Counted from the first letter of the stretch, positions 6,568-16,688 are shown. The stretch: DNA of 57,580 nt from Nitrospirota bacterium (GCA_016208905.1 JACQXG010000004.1:1-57580); one strand, 5' to 3'. Notes: a model not told the origin generated them from the letters alone. Made by a program: numbers and translations.

Positions 6568-9306
6568 CTATTTCTTCTTCTTGCCCAGGCTTTCCTTAAT
6601 CGCCGCCTGCGCTGCAGCAAACCTTGCAATAGGCACCCTGAACGGCGAACAACTGACATAATTAAGTCCGATATTGTGGCAGAACTCAACTGACTTTGGC
6701 TCACCGCCGTGCTCGCCGCAGATTCCAAGCTTGAGGTCTTTCCTGACCTTTCTGCCTTTCTCGACTGCTATCTTCATGAATGCGCCGACGCCTTCCTGAT
6801 CAATGGTAACGAACGGGTCGTCATCCAAAATCTTGTTCTCAACATAGAACGGCAGGAATCTTCCGGCATCGTCCCTTGACAGTCCGTAAACGGTCTGCGT
6901 CAGGTCATTGGTGCCGAATGAATAGAAATCAGCTACTGCTGCAATCTCACTTGAAGTTACACATGCGCGGGGCAGTTCGATCATTGTGCCGACTGTGTAC
7001 GGGACTTTGGTGTTATATTTTTTCTGCACTTCTTTTGCAGTGGAGATGACTAATTTTTTCATTGCCACGAGTTCATTGACATGACCTACGAGAGGTATCA
7101 TGATTTCAGGTATGACCTTCACCTTCTTCTTTGAAAGCTCGCAGGCGGCTTCCATTATTGCCTGTGCCTGCATAGCGTAAATTTCAGGGAATGTTACGCC
7201 GAGACGGCAGCCCCGGTGACCGAGCATGGGATTGAATTCATGGAGCGATTTGTTTTTGTCATTTAACTTTTCGAACGGGACCCTCATGCTCCTGGAAAGG
7301 TCTCTTAAGTCTTTTTCTGTATGAGGGAGGAACTCATGAAGAGGCGGGTCAAGTAATCTGACTGTGACCGGCAGGCCTTTCATTGCCTTGAATATGCCGA
7401 GGAAGTCTTTTCTCTGGAAAGGGAGCAGTTTGGCAAGCGCCTTCTGTCTTCCTTCAAGAGTATCTGAGAGTATCATCTCTCTTACCGCTTTGATCCTGTC
7501 CGGCCCGAAGAACATGTGCTCTGTCCTGCAAAGACCGATACCCTCTGCTCCGAACTTTATCGCAGCAGCAGCATCTCCGGGAGAGTCAGCGTTTGTCCTT
7601 ACTTTGAGGGTCCTGGTCTGGTCGGCCCATGTCATTAGATCTTTGTACCACTTGTTGTGATCAGGATTGGCAGGAAGGAGATGGAGCTGTCCTTCATAAA
7701 CTCGTCCCTTTGTGCCGTTCAGGGTAATCCAGTCACCTTCTTTTAAAGTCTTTCCATTAACACTGATTGATTTGTTTTTTAAATTGATATTGAGCGCTGA
7801 ACATCCGACGATGCAGCATTTGCCCCAGCCGCGCGCTACAAGCGCGGCGTGACTGGTCATGCCGCCTTTTGCGGTGAGTATCGCCTCGGCGGCATGCATG
7901 CCGTGAACGTCTTCGGGAGAGGTTTCAGTCCTGACAAGAATGACTTTTTCACCTTTCTTGGCCCATGCCGCGGCATCATCGGCAGTGAGTACAACCCGTC
8001 CCCTTGCGCCGCCCGGTCCTGCGGGCAGGCCCTTTGCAAGCTCAACCGCTTTTTTCTCGGCAAGCGGATCGACGCTCGGATGGAGCAGCTCGTCTATCTG
8101 GTCGGGTTTTACACGGAGCAGGGCAGTTTCTTTGGTTATCAGCTTCTGTTTTGCCATTTCAACTGCCATGCGGATTGCGGCCTGGCCGTTGCGTTTGCCG
8201 ACTCTTGTCTGGAGCATCCAGAGTTTTCCTTCTTCAATGGTAAACTCAATGTCCTGCATGTCCGAATAATGGTTCTCAAGGTTTTTCTGATAGGTATAAA
8301 GCTCTTTGTATAATTTCGGCATCGCCTCTTCGAGTGAATGGAGATGTCTTGTGTCCGCGGTCTTTCCGGCTTTATTGACCGGGTTGGGGGTCCTGATTCC
8401 TGCGACAACGTCCTCACCCTGCGCATTGGGGAGCCATTCACCGAAGAACATGTCTTCTCCGGTCGCGGGATTACGGGTAAAGGCAACGCCCGTAGCCGAG
8501 GTGTTGCCGGTGTTGCCGAAGACCATGGCCTGTACATTAACGGCGGTCCCCCAGTGCTCCGGAATCTTCTCGATCCTTCTGTATGATACGGCGCGTTTCC
8601 CCATCCAGGACTGGAAGACGGCGCTGGTGCCGCCCCACATTTGCTCCATAGGGTCATCAGGAAAAGATTTATTTAATGTCTTTCTGATTATTACTTTAAA
8701 TTCGTCACAAAGTTTCTTGAGGTCATCTACTGTAAGATCAGTATCACTCTTGTAACCTTTAGTCTTTTTGACCTTTGCCATAGCGGTTTCAAGTTTATGG
8801 CGTATTGCATCGTGCTCTGTTTTGGGCTCTCTTCCGGCCGCCTTTTCCATAACGACATCCGAGTACATCATCATTAACCTGCGATACGCGTCATATACGA
8901 AACGCGGATTGTTGGTCTTCTTGATAAGACCCGGGATGGTCTTTGTGGTAAGTCCTATGTTTAATACTGTCTCCATCATTCCGGGCATTGAGCTTCTCGC
9001 GCCTGAACGTACGGACATGAGAAGGGGATCGTTGGGATCTCCGAATTTTTTTCCCATTATTTTTTCAACGCCTGCGAGTGCGGCGTCTACCTGACCTTTG
9101 AGTTCTTTGGGATATCTCCGGTTATTCTTATAATAAAGCGTGCAGACCTCAGTGGTGATTGTGAATCCGGGGGGAACAGGCAGTTTGAGTTTGGGATGCC
9201 CCGCCATTTCGGCAAGATTCGCTCCCTTGCCTCCAAGCAGATTTTTCATGCTCGCATTACCGTCAGCTTTTCCGGCTCCAAAGAAATAGACATACTTTTT
9301 GGCCAT
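6568..9306 (-). CDS. ppdK: Pyruvate, phosphate dikinase
   Basis: A 912-residue cytosolic enzyme converting pyruvate, ATP and phosphate to PEP, AMP and PPi, reversibly. Domains: N-terminal ATP-grasp (about 1-370) with GGKGANLAEM near 25 and SVRSGARSSMPGMMETVLN near 98; a swivelling phosphohistidine domain with GGMTSHAALVARGWGK, catalytic His486; and a C-terminal PEP/pyruvate barrel from about 560 with GLCRTEHMFF, LGHRGCRLG and a final GICGEHGGEP. The Thr before the catalytic Ser-His (TSH) is the site that PPDK regulatory proteins modify elsewhere. Length is typical. Start ATG 9306 is preceded by GGAGGATC six bases upstream. It is a single-gene unit with its own terminator and probably serves gluconeogenesis or PPi-linked glycolysis in an anaerobe. 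Confidence 0.97.
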   Translation of the reverse strand: MAKKYVYFFGAGKADGNASMKNLLGGKGANLAEMAGHPKLKLPVPPGFTITTEVCTLYYKNNRRYPKELKGQVDAALAGVEKIMGKKFGDPNDPLLMSVRSGARSSMPGMMETVLNIGLTTKTIPGLIKKTNNPRFVYDAYRRLMMMYSDVVMEKAAGREPKTEHDAIRHKLETAMAKVKKTKGYKSDTDLTVDDLKKLCDEFKVIIRKTLNKSFPDDPMEQMWGGTSAVFQSWMGKRAVSYRRIEKIPEHWGTAVNVQAMVFGNTGNTSATGVAFTRNPATGEDMFFGEWLPNAQGEDVVAGIRTPNPVNKAGKTADTRHLHSLEEAMPKLYKELYTYQKNLENHYSDMQDIEFTIEEGKLWMLQTRVGKRNGQAAIRMAVEMAKQKLITKETALLRVKPDQIDELLHPSVDPLAEKKAVELAKGLPAGPGGARGRVVLTADDAAAWAKKGEKVILVRTETSPEDVHGMHAAEAILTAKGGMTSHAALVARGWGKCCIVGCSALNINLKNKSISVNGKTLKEGDWITLNGTKGRVYEGQLHLLPANPDHNKWYKDLMTWADQTRTLKVRTNADSPGDAAAAIKFGAEGIGLCRTEHMFFGPDRIKAVREMILSDTLEGRQKALAKLLPFQRKDFLGIFKAMKGLPVTVRLLDPPLHEFLPHTEKDLRDLSRSMRVPFEKLNDKNKSLHEFNPMLGHRGCRLGVTFPEIYAMQAQAIMEAACELSKKKVKVIPEIMIPLVGHVNELVAMKKLVISTAKEVQKKYNTKVPYTVGTMIELPRACVTSSEIAAVADFYSFGTNDLTQTVYGLSRDDAGRFLPFYVENKILDDDPFVTIDQEGVGAFMKIAVEKGRKVRKDLKLGICGEHGGEPKSVEFCHNIGLNYVSCSPFRVPIARFAAAQAAIKESLGKKKK

Positions 9307-9451
9307 TTTGATCCTCCAGTATTAGATTTAAAATTATAAATAATTCAGAAAGAGTGTTATTTTACAAAATATTATAAGCTAAATTCAAACATAAAATAAT
9401 TAAGATTAATATAAGTATCACTAATTAGTTCCTGTTGCGAAAATTAATTTT

Positions 9452-9542
9452 TGTCATTTCGGGCCCCGAAATACTGGATAAATTCCGCAAGAAATATTTT
9501 ACCGCTGCAATACCGAAGATTTCTCCAGTTGGTCGAAATGCC
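9452..9542. repeat. Degenerate copy of the TGTCATTTCG palindromic repeat
   Basis: TGTCATTTCG at 9452-9461 and GGTCGAAATG at 9531-9540 are inverted ends, with AAGAAATA and AAGATTTCTCC inside. The same skeleton occurs at 36874-36954. The inner part has diverged, so this looks like an old copy. A short open frame across it (9435-9620) has no coding character. It lies in the spacer between ppdK and the PhnD-like gene. Confidence 0.65.
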
Positions 9543-9686
9543 TTTTTTTCTGTTAATCCTCAGGGTAGTGCGATTCGAATTGGCCGAACTACATTTATAT
9601 GCCCTTCTGATGGATTTTAATTAAATATTTTTAGCAGTTATGCCGATAGAAATAGAAAATATGTTTTAAAATTGAGGGGTAGTGAA

Positions 9687-10556
9687 ATGCGATTATTTTT
9701 TTCTTTTCTGATTGTTTTTATGATTTCCGGATTTTCATATGCAGCAGAGCTGACTATTGGACTTATTCCGGAACAAAACGTATTTAAGCAAATGAAAAAA
9801 TATAAACCGTTAGGTGATTATATAGAGAAAAAAACAGAACTAAAAATAAAGTTCATTGTCCTTCCCAGATACGGCAATATTATTGAGAGTTTTGAAAAAA
9901 AGCATATGGATGGCGCATTCTGGGGAAGTTTTACAGGTGCAATGGCTATAAAGAAGCTGGGTATTCGGCCTATTGCCAGACCTGTAAATCCTGATGGAAA
10001 TTCAACATATACCGGTTATATATTTGTACATAAATACAGTGTAATAGACAGTGTTGACCGAATGAGGCATTCAATTATTGCTTTTGTAGATAAAGCCACA
10101 ACAGCCGGATATGTTTACCCAGTAGCGTATTTAAGGGAGCATGGAGTAGCCGACATCAAATCTTTTTTCAAAGAATTTTATTTCACCGGCAGCCATGACG
10201 CCGCTATATATGCAGTCCTGAATAAGGAAGCGGAAATCGGTTGTGCCAAAAATACGATATTTGACAAGCTTGCGCTTGAGGACCCCCGCGTGAAAGAAGA
10301 TCTGAAAATAATAGCAACTTCACCGGCTGTGCCTTCTAACGGACTCGCCATGAAAAACAACATTGCTGCCGATATCAAGAAGAGATTACAAAAGGTCCTT
10401 CTTGAAATGGATGGCGACCCTGAGGGGAAGGAAGTCCTTAAAGAATTCGGGGCGATTAAGTTTGTAGAAACAACGGAAAATGATTATGCCCCTGTGTTCG
10501 ATCTTGCAAGAAAAGCCGGGATAGACCTGAAGAATTATAACTACAAGAATGAATAG
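9687..10556 (+). CDS. PhnD-like periplasmic substrate-binding protein
   Basis: A 289-residue exported protein. A signal peptide (RLFFSFLIVFMISGFSYAA) is cut near residue 20, and the mature part opens with ELTIGLIPEQNVFKQMKKY, typical of the phosphate/phosphonate-binding PhnD family. AFWGSFTGAMAIKKLG near 80 and FTGSHDAAIYAVLNKEAEIG near 170 are family landmarks. Start ATG 9687 follows GAGGGG by 7-8 bases; a TTG at 9672 precedes that site. No ABC permease or ATPase is adjacent. Instead, 13 bases downstream lies a membrane GGDEF/EAL sensor. PhnD-type proteins are often repurposed as periplasmic ligand sensors for such kinases or cyclases, so I infer a sensing role rather than transport. Confidence 0.82.
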   Translation: MRLFFSFLIVFMISGFSYAAELTIGLIPEQNVFKQMKKYKPLGDYIEKKTELKIKFIVLPRYGNIIESFEKKHMDGAFWGSFTGAMAIKKLGIRPIARPVNPDGNSTYTGYIFVHKYSVIDSVDRMRHSIIAFVDKATTAGYVYPVAYLREHGVADIKSFFKEFYFTGSHDAAIYAVLNKEAEIGCAKNTIFDKLALEDPRVKEDLKIIATSPAVPSNGLAMKNNIAADIKKRLQKVLLEMDGDPEGKEVLKEFGAIKFVETTENDYAPVFDLARKAGIDLKNYNYKNE

Positions 10557-10569
10557 GGATGCAGTTTAA

Positions 10570-13470
10570 ATGAAGCGGAAAATCATTTCATCTTTATTGG
10601 CGATCTTCATATTTTTCAGTATTGGCGCCGCTATCTCTGTGCTTTATATAACCAACACCACAACAAAGCTTGAAAGTATTATTGAACTTCAGGATGTAGA
10701 ACAGCTCAGGAGGTCTCTGGTCATCAATATTCAAACGGTCCAATCCAACCTTTATGCGGTCAATACTCCTTATTCCAGGGAGCTTGATTCCATTGTAGAT
10801 AGTGTATCAAGACTTGAAGAATCGGCAAATGAGTGCACTTCCTGCCATCATTCCCCGCGATTGACCGACCGGATAACAGGTATTCAGTCACTTATAAAAG
10901 ATTATGAAGACAGTTTGAGTTATTACATAACATCAAGCGCCGGTTCGGAAAGAATTGAGAAGCTCAGAAGCGATGCCGTGAATATCGGAAACAGACTTCT
11001 TGGAATGACTGAGGAGATGTCTCATAAAGCAAGCATCTTCCTCGACTCGGAAAGAGAAAGCACCATGCAGGAGATAAATAGTGTAAAGACGATACTTCTT
11101 GGGACTATTTTATTAACTTCTTTTCTGGGTATTATGGTTGCGATAATATTAACGAGGTCTGTCACACGCCCTGTAAATGAGCTTTTAAACGCAACAAGGA
11201 TGATTTCATCAGGGAAACTCGGATCTACAATTACTTACCGGGACAGAACAGAATTTGGAGAACTTGCACAGCATTTCAATACTATGAGTATTGCTATTAA
11301 AGATGGATATGAAAAAATCAGTGAAGAAGTTGCAGAGCGCACGGTGGCGGAAGAGGCGCTTGTTAAGTCTGAAAAATTTCTCAGTACAATATTTGACAGT
11401 ATACGTGATCCTTTCTGCATTTTTGACGATGAATACAGAATAATAAAGATTAATGAGGCGTATGCAGATATAAAGAATAAAGGGGCAGATGAGCTTATCG
11501 GAAAAAAATGTTATGAAGTGATACATGGCAGAAGGACGTATTGTGAAGACTGTATAGTAGCAACAACTTTTAAATCCAAGGACCCATGTGCGAAAGATAA
11601 GCGTGTAATATATAAAGACGGCTCGCCCTTGTGGTCGGAGATTTATACTTATCCTATCTTTAATGAAAAAGGGGACGTATCTTATATTATCGAATATACG
11701 AGGGACATCACCGACCGCAAGAAAACGGAAGAAAAACTGAAAAAAAGCGAGGAGCGTTATGCATTGGCTGCGCGCGGCGCAAATGACGGCCTGTGGGACT
11801 GGGACCTGAAGTCCAACATCGTATTTTATTCTCCCCGATGGAAGTCGCTTCTTGGTTTTGAGGAGGATGAAATTAAAAACAGTCCTGATGAATGGATCGA
11901 GCGGGTCCATCCGGATGAGCGTATTCATGTGGAGATGGAAATAAAGGCGCATATTGACGGCCATGCCCCCAGTTTCAAGAGCGAGCATCGCATGCTGAAC
12001 AAGGATGGGGAATACCGCTGGATGCTCAGCCGAGGGCTTTCTGTTTGTGATGAGGCAGAGAAAGCCCACCGGATGGTTGGTTCGATGACAGACATAACAG
12101 AACGTAAAATGGCTGAGGAGCAGCTTATGTTTGATGCGTTGCATGATTCTCTGACTGGTCTTCCTAACAGGGCGCTTTTTATGGACCGCCTCGGGCACGC
12201 AGTTGACAGGGAAAAGAGGAACAGTCAATACATGTTTGCCGTACTTTTCCTGGACATGGACCGTTTCAAGGTTTTCAATGATAGTATGGGACATACGATA
12301 GGCGATGAACTGCTTATTGCCGTAAGCAAAAGACTTGAAGATAGTCTTCGCCCGGGTGATACAGTCGCACGGTTCGGGGGAGACGAGTTCGCAGTCTTGC
12401 TTGAAGATGTAGCAAGCAGGAGAGAGGCAATATTTATTGCCGAGAGGATACAGGAAAAATTTGCATTGCCGTTCAATCTGAACGGCCAGGAGGTGTTTAC
12501 TTCAGTAAGTATAGGTATTGCTTATAGCACAACCGGATATGAACAGCCGGAAAACCTCCTGCGCAATGCCGACATTGCAATGTACCATGCCAAATCAAAT
12601 AGCGGCAATGCCAAATACAAGGTGTTTGATACAGGGATGTATGCTACTGCAGTTGCCCGTTTGAAACTGGAGAACAACCTGCGGCAGGCAGTTAAGCAGA
12701 ATGAGTTTTGCCTTCACTATCAGCCGATAATATCCATGCAGGATGGGCGAATTGTCTGCATGGAAGCTCTTATAAGGTGGCAGCATCCGACCCGGGGATT
12801 TATACCTCCACTTGAGTTTATTCCGACCGCTGAAGAGACGGGGTTGATAATTGAGATTGGAGAATGGGTGCTTCGTGAAGCGTGCGGTCAGTTGAGTACA
12901 TGGCAGAAGCAGTTCCCTTCGGTATCGCCTTTGTCCGTCAGTGTCAATATATCCAGCAGGCAAATATTACCCAAACTGATTAATCAGATAAAACAGGTAC
13001 TCCGGGATACCGGTCTTAAACCGGAATGTTTAACGCTGGAGATTACCGAAAGCATGATCATGGAAAATGCAAAACTGGTCTCTCCTATGTTAATGCAATT
13101 GAGAGATATGAAGGTCAAAATTCACATTGACGATTTCGGTACCGGGTACTCATCACTGAGTTATTTACATCAATTCCCGGTTGATGTTCTAAAAATTGAT
13201 CGCTCTTTTGTAAAAAGGCTTGGTAAGAATGAAGATAACCTGGAAATTATCAAGGCAATAACAACCCTGGCTCACAGTTTAAACATGGAAGTAATTGCGG
13301 AAGGGGTGGAAACAGAGTATCAACTTGCTCATCTTAGAGCTCTGAAATGCGAATATATGCAGGGATATTTATTTTCGAAACCTCTAAATATTACAGATAT
13401 GGAGGCCTTATTAGGAAAAGGCCGGATAGATATAATTACTTTCTTCACCCGCACCCAGTATATAGGTTAA
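10570..13470 (+). CDS. Heme-c sensor with HAMP, two PAS, GGDEF and EAL domains
   Basis: A 966-residue inner-membrane c-di-GMP enzyme. TM1 is about residues 7-27. The periplasmic domain (about 28-173) contains CTSCH at 89-93, a covalent c-heme motif. TM2 is about 174-196, followed by HAMP to about 250. PAS1 is about 265-385 and holds a Cys-rich insert (CYEVIHGRRTYCEDC). PAS2 with its PAC motif runs to about 515. GGDEF has an intact RFGGDEFAVLLED signature, and EAL shows MEALIRWQHP and DDFGTGYSSLSYL. Both catalytic motifs are intact, so it may both make and degrade c-di-GMP. The heme-bearing sensor suggests redox, NO or CO sensing. It forms an operon with the PhnD-like protein, with GGGATG before ATG 10570. 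Confidence 0.93.
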   Translation: MKRKIISSLLAIFIFFSIGAAISVLYITNTTTKLESIIELQDVEQLRRSLVINIQTVQSNLYAVNTPYSRELDSIVDSVSRLEESANECTSCHHSPRLTDRITGIQSLIKDYEDSLSYYITSSAGSERIEKLRSDAVNIGNRLLGMTEEMSHKASIFLDSERESTMQEINSVKTILLGTILLTSFLGIMVAIILTRSVTRPVNELLNATRMISSGKLGSTITYRDRTEFGELAQHFNTMSIAIKDGYEKISEEVAERTVAEEALVKSEKFLSTIFDSIRDPFCIFDDEYRIIKINEAYADIKNKGADELIGKKCYEVIHGRRTYCEDCIVATTFKSKDPCAKDKRVIYKDGSPLWSEIYTYPIFNEKGDVSYIIEYTRDITDRKKTEEKLKKSEERYALAARGANDGLWDWDLKSNIVFYSPRWKSLLGFEEDEIKNSPDEWIERVHPDERIHVEMEIKAHIDGHAPSFKSEHRMLNKDGEYRWMLSRGLSVCDEAEKAHRMVGSMTDITERKMAEEQLMFDALHDSLTGLPNRALFMDRLGHAVDREKRNSQYMFAVLFLDMDRFKVFNDSMGHTIGDELLIAVSKRLEDSLRPGDTVARFGGDEFAVLLEDVASRREAIFIAERIQEKFALPFNLNGQEVFTSVSIGIAYSTTGYEQPENLLRNADIAMYHAKSNSGNAKYKVFDTGMYATAVARLKLENNLRQAVKQNEFCLHYQPIISMQDGRIVCMEALIRWQHPTRGFIPPLEFIPTAEETGLIIEIGEWVLREACGQLSTWQKQFPSVSPLSVSVNISSRQILPKLINQIKQVLRDTGLKPECLTLEITESMIMENAKLVSPMLMQLRDMKVKIHIDDFGTGYSSLSYLHQFPVDVLKIDRSFVKRLGKNEDNLEIIKAITTLAHSLNMEVIAEGVETEYQLAHLRALKCEYMQGYLFSKPLNITDMEALLGKGRIDIITFFTRTQYIG

Positions 13471-13481
13471 CCGGGACTGAT

Positions 13482-15518
13482 TCATTCAACTATCTTGGAA
13501 AAATCTCCCAGCAAATCAAAGGATTTTTTAACGGACAGGAGTAAGGCAAGCCTGTTATCTTTTATTTGCGGATTTTTATCCATGACGAGGACACTGTTAA
13601 AGAATGAATTTATGGGCCCTTCAAGCTTATATAAAACCATGAAATCCCCTGCTGACAGTTTACTTTTGATTTTTTGTGCAGCGCTGAACAATTCCTTCTC
13701 TGAGGGCTCTGACAATAAGCTTTCATTTACTTCGCCCGGCTGAACGTCAGCAAGGATATTATAGACTCTCTTTGCTGCCATAAGCAGGGCAGGGAACCCC
13801 GGTCCTTTTTTCATTGCGGATAAAGATTGAATTTTTTGATTAATATCAGTGAAATTTAACTCAGTCACTGAAAGTACAGAATTGATAATATCATAACTGT
13901 GCCCCTGAGACAGTAATATACCTTCAAGTCTCTGAGTAAAAAACTGCAGAATCCTGTCAGTCAGCTTTGCACGGTTTTCTTCTGAGGTCTCCAGGGTTTT
14001 AAGGGAAGATGTTATAAGTGAATTGATAGTCAAAGTGTAAGCATTACTTTGTAGGATGTTTATTATTCCCGCAGCCTGCCTCCTCAAAGCAAAAGGGTCT
14101 TCAGATCCCGACGGAATCATGTCGAGATAAAAGAAGGATGCAATGTTGTCCATTTTATCGGCAATAGAGACTATTGTGCCGATTTCGCCGGAAGGCAGCG
14201 AGTCCCCTGCAAACCTGGGCAGGTAATGTTCAAATATTGCAGACGCAATATCACTGTCTTCTCCCGAAATTTGCGCGTAGGTCATTCCCATATAGCCCTG
14301 CAGCTCAGGGAACTCTCCAACTACTCCTGTTACTATATCTGCTTTACACAGCATGGAAGCCCTCTGAATCTTTTCTTTTAAATCCGGATTAATCAGTCCA
14401 GAGATAAACGAAGAAATAGAGGATATTCTTTTCGTTTTTTCATATAAGCTCCCGAGCTTTTCCTGAAAGGTCACTTTTTTTAATTCTGCTACATAATCCC
14501 AAAAGGCTTTTTTCCGGTCTTCAACATAATAAAACCTTGCATCCTCCAGTCTGGCCCTGAGGACACGCTCTGCGCCTTTTATTACCGTATTATTAACGGC
14601 ACTGCTCATGTTGCTGATTACGATAAAGGACGACTTCATGTTGCCTTCCCTGTCTTCCATGGAAAAATATTTCTGATGAGTTTTCATTACCGTTATCAGG
14701 AGCTCTTTAGGAAGAGACAGATACTTGTCTTCAAAGCTCCCTTGAACAGCGGTAGGGCACTCAACAAGATTTGTGACGATGTCCAGAAGTTCTGGGTCTT
14801 CATGGACTTTGCAATTAGCAGATGCTTCTATTTTAAGTATGCCTTCCGAGATTTTATTTCTTCTTTCATAATAGTCGGCAAAGACATGATTCTGCTTAAG
14901 GGAAGTCAAATATGAAAAAGGATTATTGATTTCAATAGCGGACGGAGACAGGAATCTGTGGCCGTATGAAATGTTGCCGCTTTTTATGGAATCCAGCGCA
15001 AAGGGGATGACTTCATTGCCCAGCATAGCGAGTATCCACTGAATAGGCCTGAAATACTTCAAAGTGCCGTCACCCCATCTCATCGACCTGGGAAGCTGAA
15101 GTGATGAGATCAGTTTCGGCAAGGTCTCTGAAAGAACATCCGCTGTCGGTTTGCCTTTTTCCTCAATCGTAGCTGAGACATACTCGCCGCGGTCTGTTTT
15201 TTTTATCATAAGATCCGTTACATTAATATTCAGTGACCTTGCAAAACCTGAAGCGGCTTTGGTCGGATTGCCGTCAGCGTCATAAGCAGCTTTCTTCGGA
15301 GGTCCGAGATACTCTATCGCCCTGTCATCCTGCTGTTCGGCAACACTGTCAACAAGCAGTGTCACTCTTCTTGGTGTCGAGTATTCAGATATGGCGCCGG
15401 ACTTGATAGAAGACTTTTCCAGCAACTGAATGACATCTTCTTTCAGTAATGCGAGACCTCTGGAAATAAACCTGGCCGGTATTTCTTCAGATCCTATTTC
15501 AATTAGTAAGGGTTTCAT
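13482..15518 (-). CDS. glyS: Glycyl-tRNA synthetase beta subunit
   Basis: A 678-residue beta chain of the alpha2-beta2 bacterial glycyl-tRNA synthetase, which charges tRNA-Gly with GlyQ. Landmarks: LLIEIGSEEIPARF at the start, YSTPRRVTLLV near 46, GFARSLN, MRWGDGTLKYFRPIQWILAML near 140, PKELLITVMKTHQKYFS, and a C-terminal DALR-like anticodon domain (about 560-660) with FALRRQAAGIINIL before it. Length is normal. It lies 79 bases downstream of glyQ on the same strand, so the two are co-transcribed. The stop is only 12 bases from the converging GGDEF/EAL gene. Confidence 0.97.
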   Translation of the reverse strand: MKPLLIEIGSEEIPARFISRGLALLKEDVIQLLEKSSIKSGAISEYSTPRRVTLLVDSVAEQQDDRAIEYLGPPKKAAYDADGNPTKAASGFARSLNINVTDLMIKKTDRGEYVSATIEEKGKPTADVLSETLPKLISSLQLPRSMRWGDGTLKYFRPIQWILAMLGNEVIPFALDSIKSGNISYGHRFLSPSAIEINNPFSYLTSLKQNHVFADYYERRNKISEGILKIEASANCKVHEDPELLDIVTNLVECPTAVQGSFEDKYLSLPKELLITVMKTHQKYFSMEDREGNMKSSFIVISNMSSAVNNTVIKGAERVLRARLEDARFYYVEDRKKAFWDYVAELKKVTFQEKLGSLYEKTKRISSISSFISGLINPDLKEKIQRASMLCKADIVTGVVGEFPELQGYMGMTYAQISGEDSDIASAIFEHYLPRFAGDSLPSGEIGTIVSIADKMDNIASFFYLDMIPSGSEDPFALRRQAAGIINILQSNAYTLTINSLITSSLKTLETSEENRAKLTDRILQFFTQRLEGILLSQGHSYDIINSVLSVTELNFTDINQKIQSLSAMKKGPGFPALLMAAKRVYNILADVQPGEVNESLLSEPSEKELFSAAQKIKSKLSAGDFMVLYKLEGPINSFFNSVLVMDKNPQIKDNRLALLLSVKKSFDLLGDFSKIVE

Positions 15519-15561
15519 ATAAAAAAAGTTCCAACCGTGTCAACTGTTCCAGCAGTTTCAT

Positions 15562-15599
15562 CCGTTCAAACGGCTCAAGCTGTTGAAACGGTTCAAGCT
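15562..15599. repeat. Short tandem palindromic repeat in the glyQ-glyS spacer
   Basis: AAACGGCTCAAGCT (15568-15581) and AAACGGTTCAAGCT (15586-15599) are 14-base direct repeats with one mismatch and an 18-base period. They overlap two small palindromes, CCGTT-CA-AACGG (15562-15573) and TTGAA-N4-TTCAA (15583-15596). The flanking bases (GTTCCAACCGTGTCAACTGT) are diverged versions of the same unit. Confidence 0.7.
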
Positions 15600-16470
15600 A
15601 TTTATTCTTAAGCAACGGGAATCCCATTTCCTCTCTCAGCTTGAGATAGCCGTTCGCACATTTTCTGGCAAGGTTTCTTACTCTTGCTATGTAAGCTGTC
15701 CTCTCTGTAACACTGATGGCCCCGCGGGCGTCAAGTAAGTTAAAGCTGTGAGAACATTTAAGGCAGTAATCATATGCGGGCAGAACAAGACTTTGTTTAA
15801 TCAGGCTTAATGCCTCTGCCTCATATTTATCGAACAGGCTGAAAAGCAGGTCCGTATTGGCTGCATCAAAATTGTATTTGGAAAACTGAACTTCCGTTTC
15901 ATGGTGGATATCACCATACGTTATCTCTTTATTCCACTTAAGGTCATAGACATTGTCGACTTCCTGAAGATACATGGCAATCCGCTCAAGACCGTACGTT
16001 AATTCAACTGATACCGGCTTTAACTCGATGCCGCCTACCTGCTGGAAATAGGTGAACTGGGTCACTTCCATACCGTCAAGCCATATTTCCCAGCCAAGTC
16101 CCCAAGCCCCAAGAGTGGGAGATTCCCAATCGTCTTCAACAAACCTTATATCATGTTTGAGCAGGTCGATGTTTATAGCTTTCAAACTCTGAAGATAAAG
16201 GTCCTGTGTATCGGGAGGAGAGGGTTTCAGTATGACCTGATATTGGTAATAGTGCTGAAGCCTGTTGGGGTTTTCTCCGTATCTGCCGTCCGTAGGTCTT
16301 CTTGATGGTTCAACGTATGCCGTCTTCCAGGGTTCTGGTCCGAGTACCCTGAAAAATGTTGCCGGATTGAAGGTCCCCGCGCCTACCTCAATGTCATAAG
16401 GCTGATGTATTACACATCCTTTTTCAATCCAGAAATTATGGAGTTTTAAGATTAAATCCTGTAAGTACAA
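15598..16470 (-). CDS. glyQ: Glycyl-tRNA synthetase alpha subunit
   Basis: A 290-residue catalytic class II chain that, with GlyS, activates glycine and charges tRNA-Gly. Landmarks: [19 protein letters not shown] at the start, [26 protein letters not shown] near 20-45, [33 protein letters not shown] in segments near 50-85, [22 protein letters not shown] and [13 protein letters not shown] (class II motif 3). Length is usual. It is the first gene of the glyQ-glyS unit, and its stop overlaps the short repeats described in the spacer. No T-box or other tRNA-sensing leader is visible upstream. Confidence 0.97.
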   Translation of the reverse strand: MYLQDLILKLHNFWIEKGCVIHQPYDIEVGAGTFNPATFFRVLGPEPWKTAYVEPSRRPTDGRYGENPNRLQHYYQYQVILKPSPPDTQDLYLQSLKAINIDLLKHDIRFVEDDWESPTLGAWGLGWEIWLDGMEVTQFTYFQQVGGIELKPVSVELTYGLERIAMYLQEVDNVYDLKWNKEITYGDIHHETEVQFSKYNFDAANTDLLFSLFDKYEAEALSLIKQSLVLPAYDYCLKCSHSFNLLDARGAISVTERTAYIARVRNLARKCANGYLKLREEMGFPLLKNK

Positions 16471-16688
16471 TTTTTTATTCTTTCCCTGAGGATTTTTGAA
16501 AGCTTCTTTATTTATGAGAATAAATCTTATAAAGAAGCGTGTAGGTTTGTCAAATTGGAAAAAGCAAACAGCACAAAAAATAGTGTAAATAGGATAAGAT
16601 GTTATTCTACGGGTGGTATATGAGTAATAAAAAATATTTCTATAATTTAAAGACTGAAAGCTGACAGCTTAATAATGACAGCTACTTT

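Noticed and set aside
9435..9620. A 61-residue open frame on the plus strand.
   Set aside because: It spans a degenerate palindromic repeat, has no ribosome site and no protein-like composition.
15562..15599. Start of a CRISPR array.
   Set aside because: Units are 14 bases with 4-base gaps and no spacers of ~30 bases.
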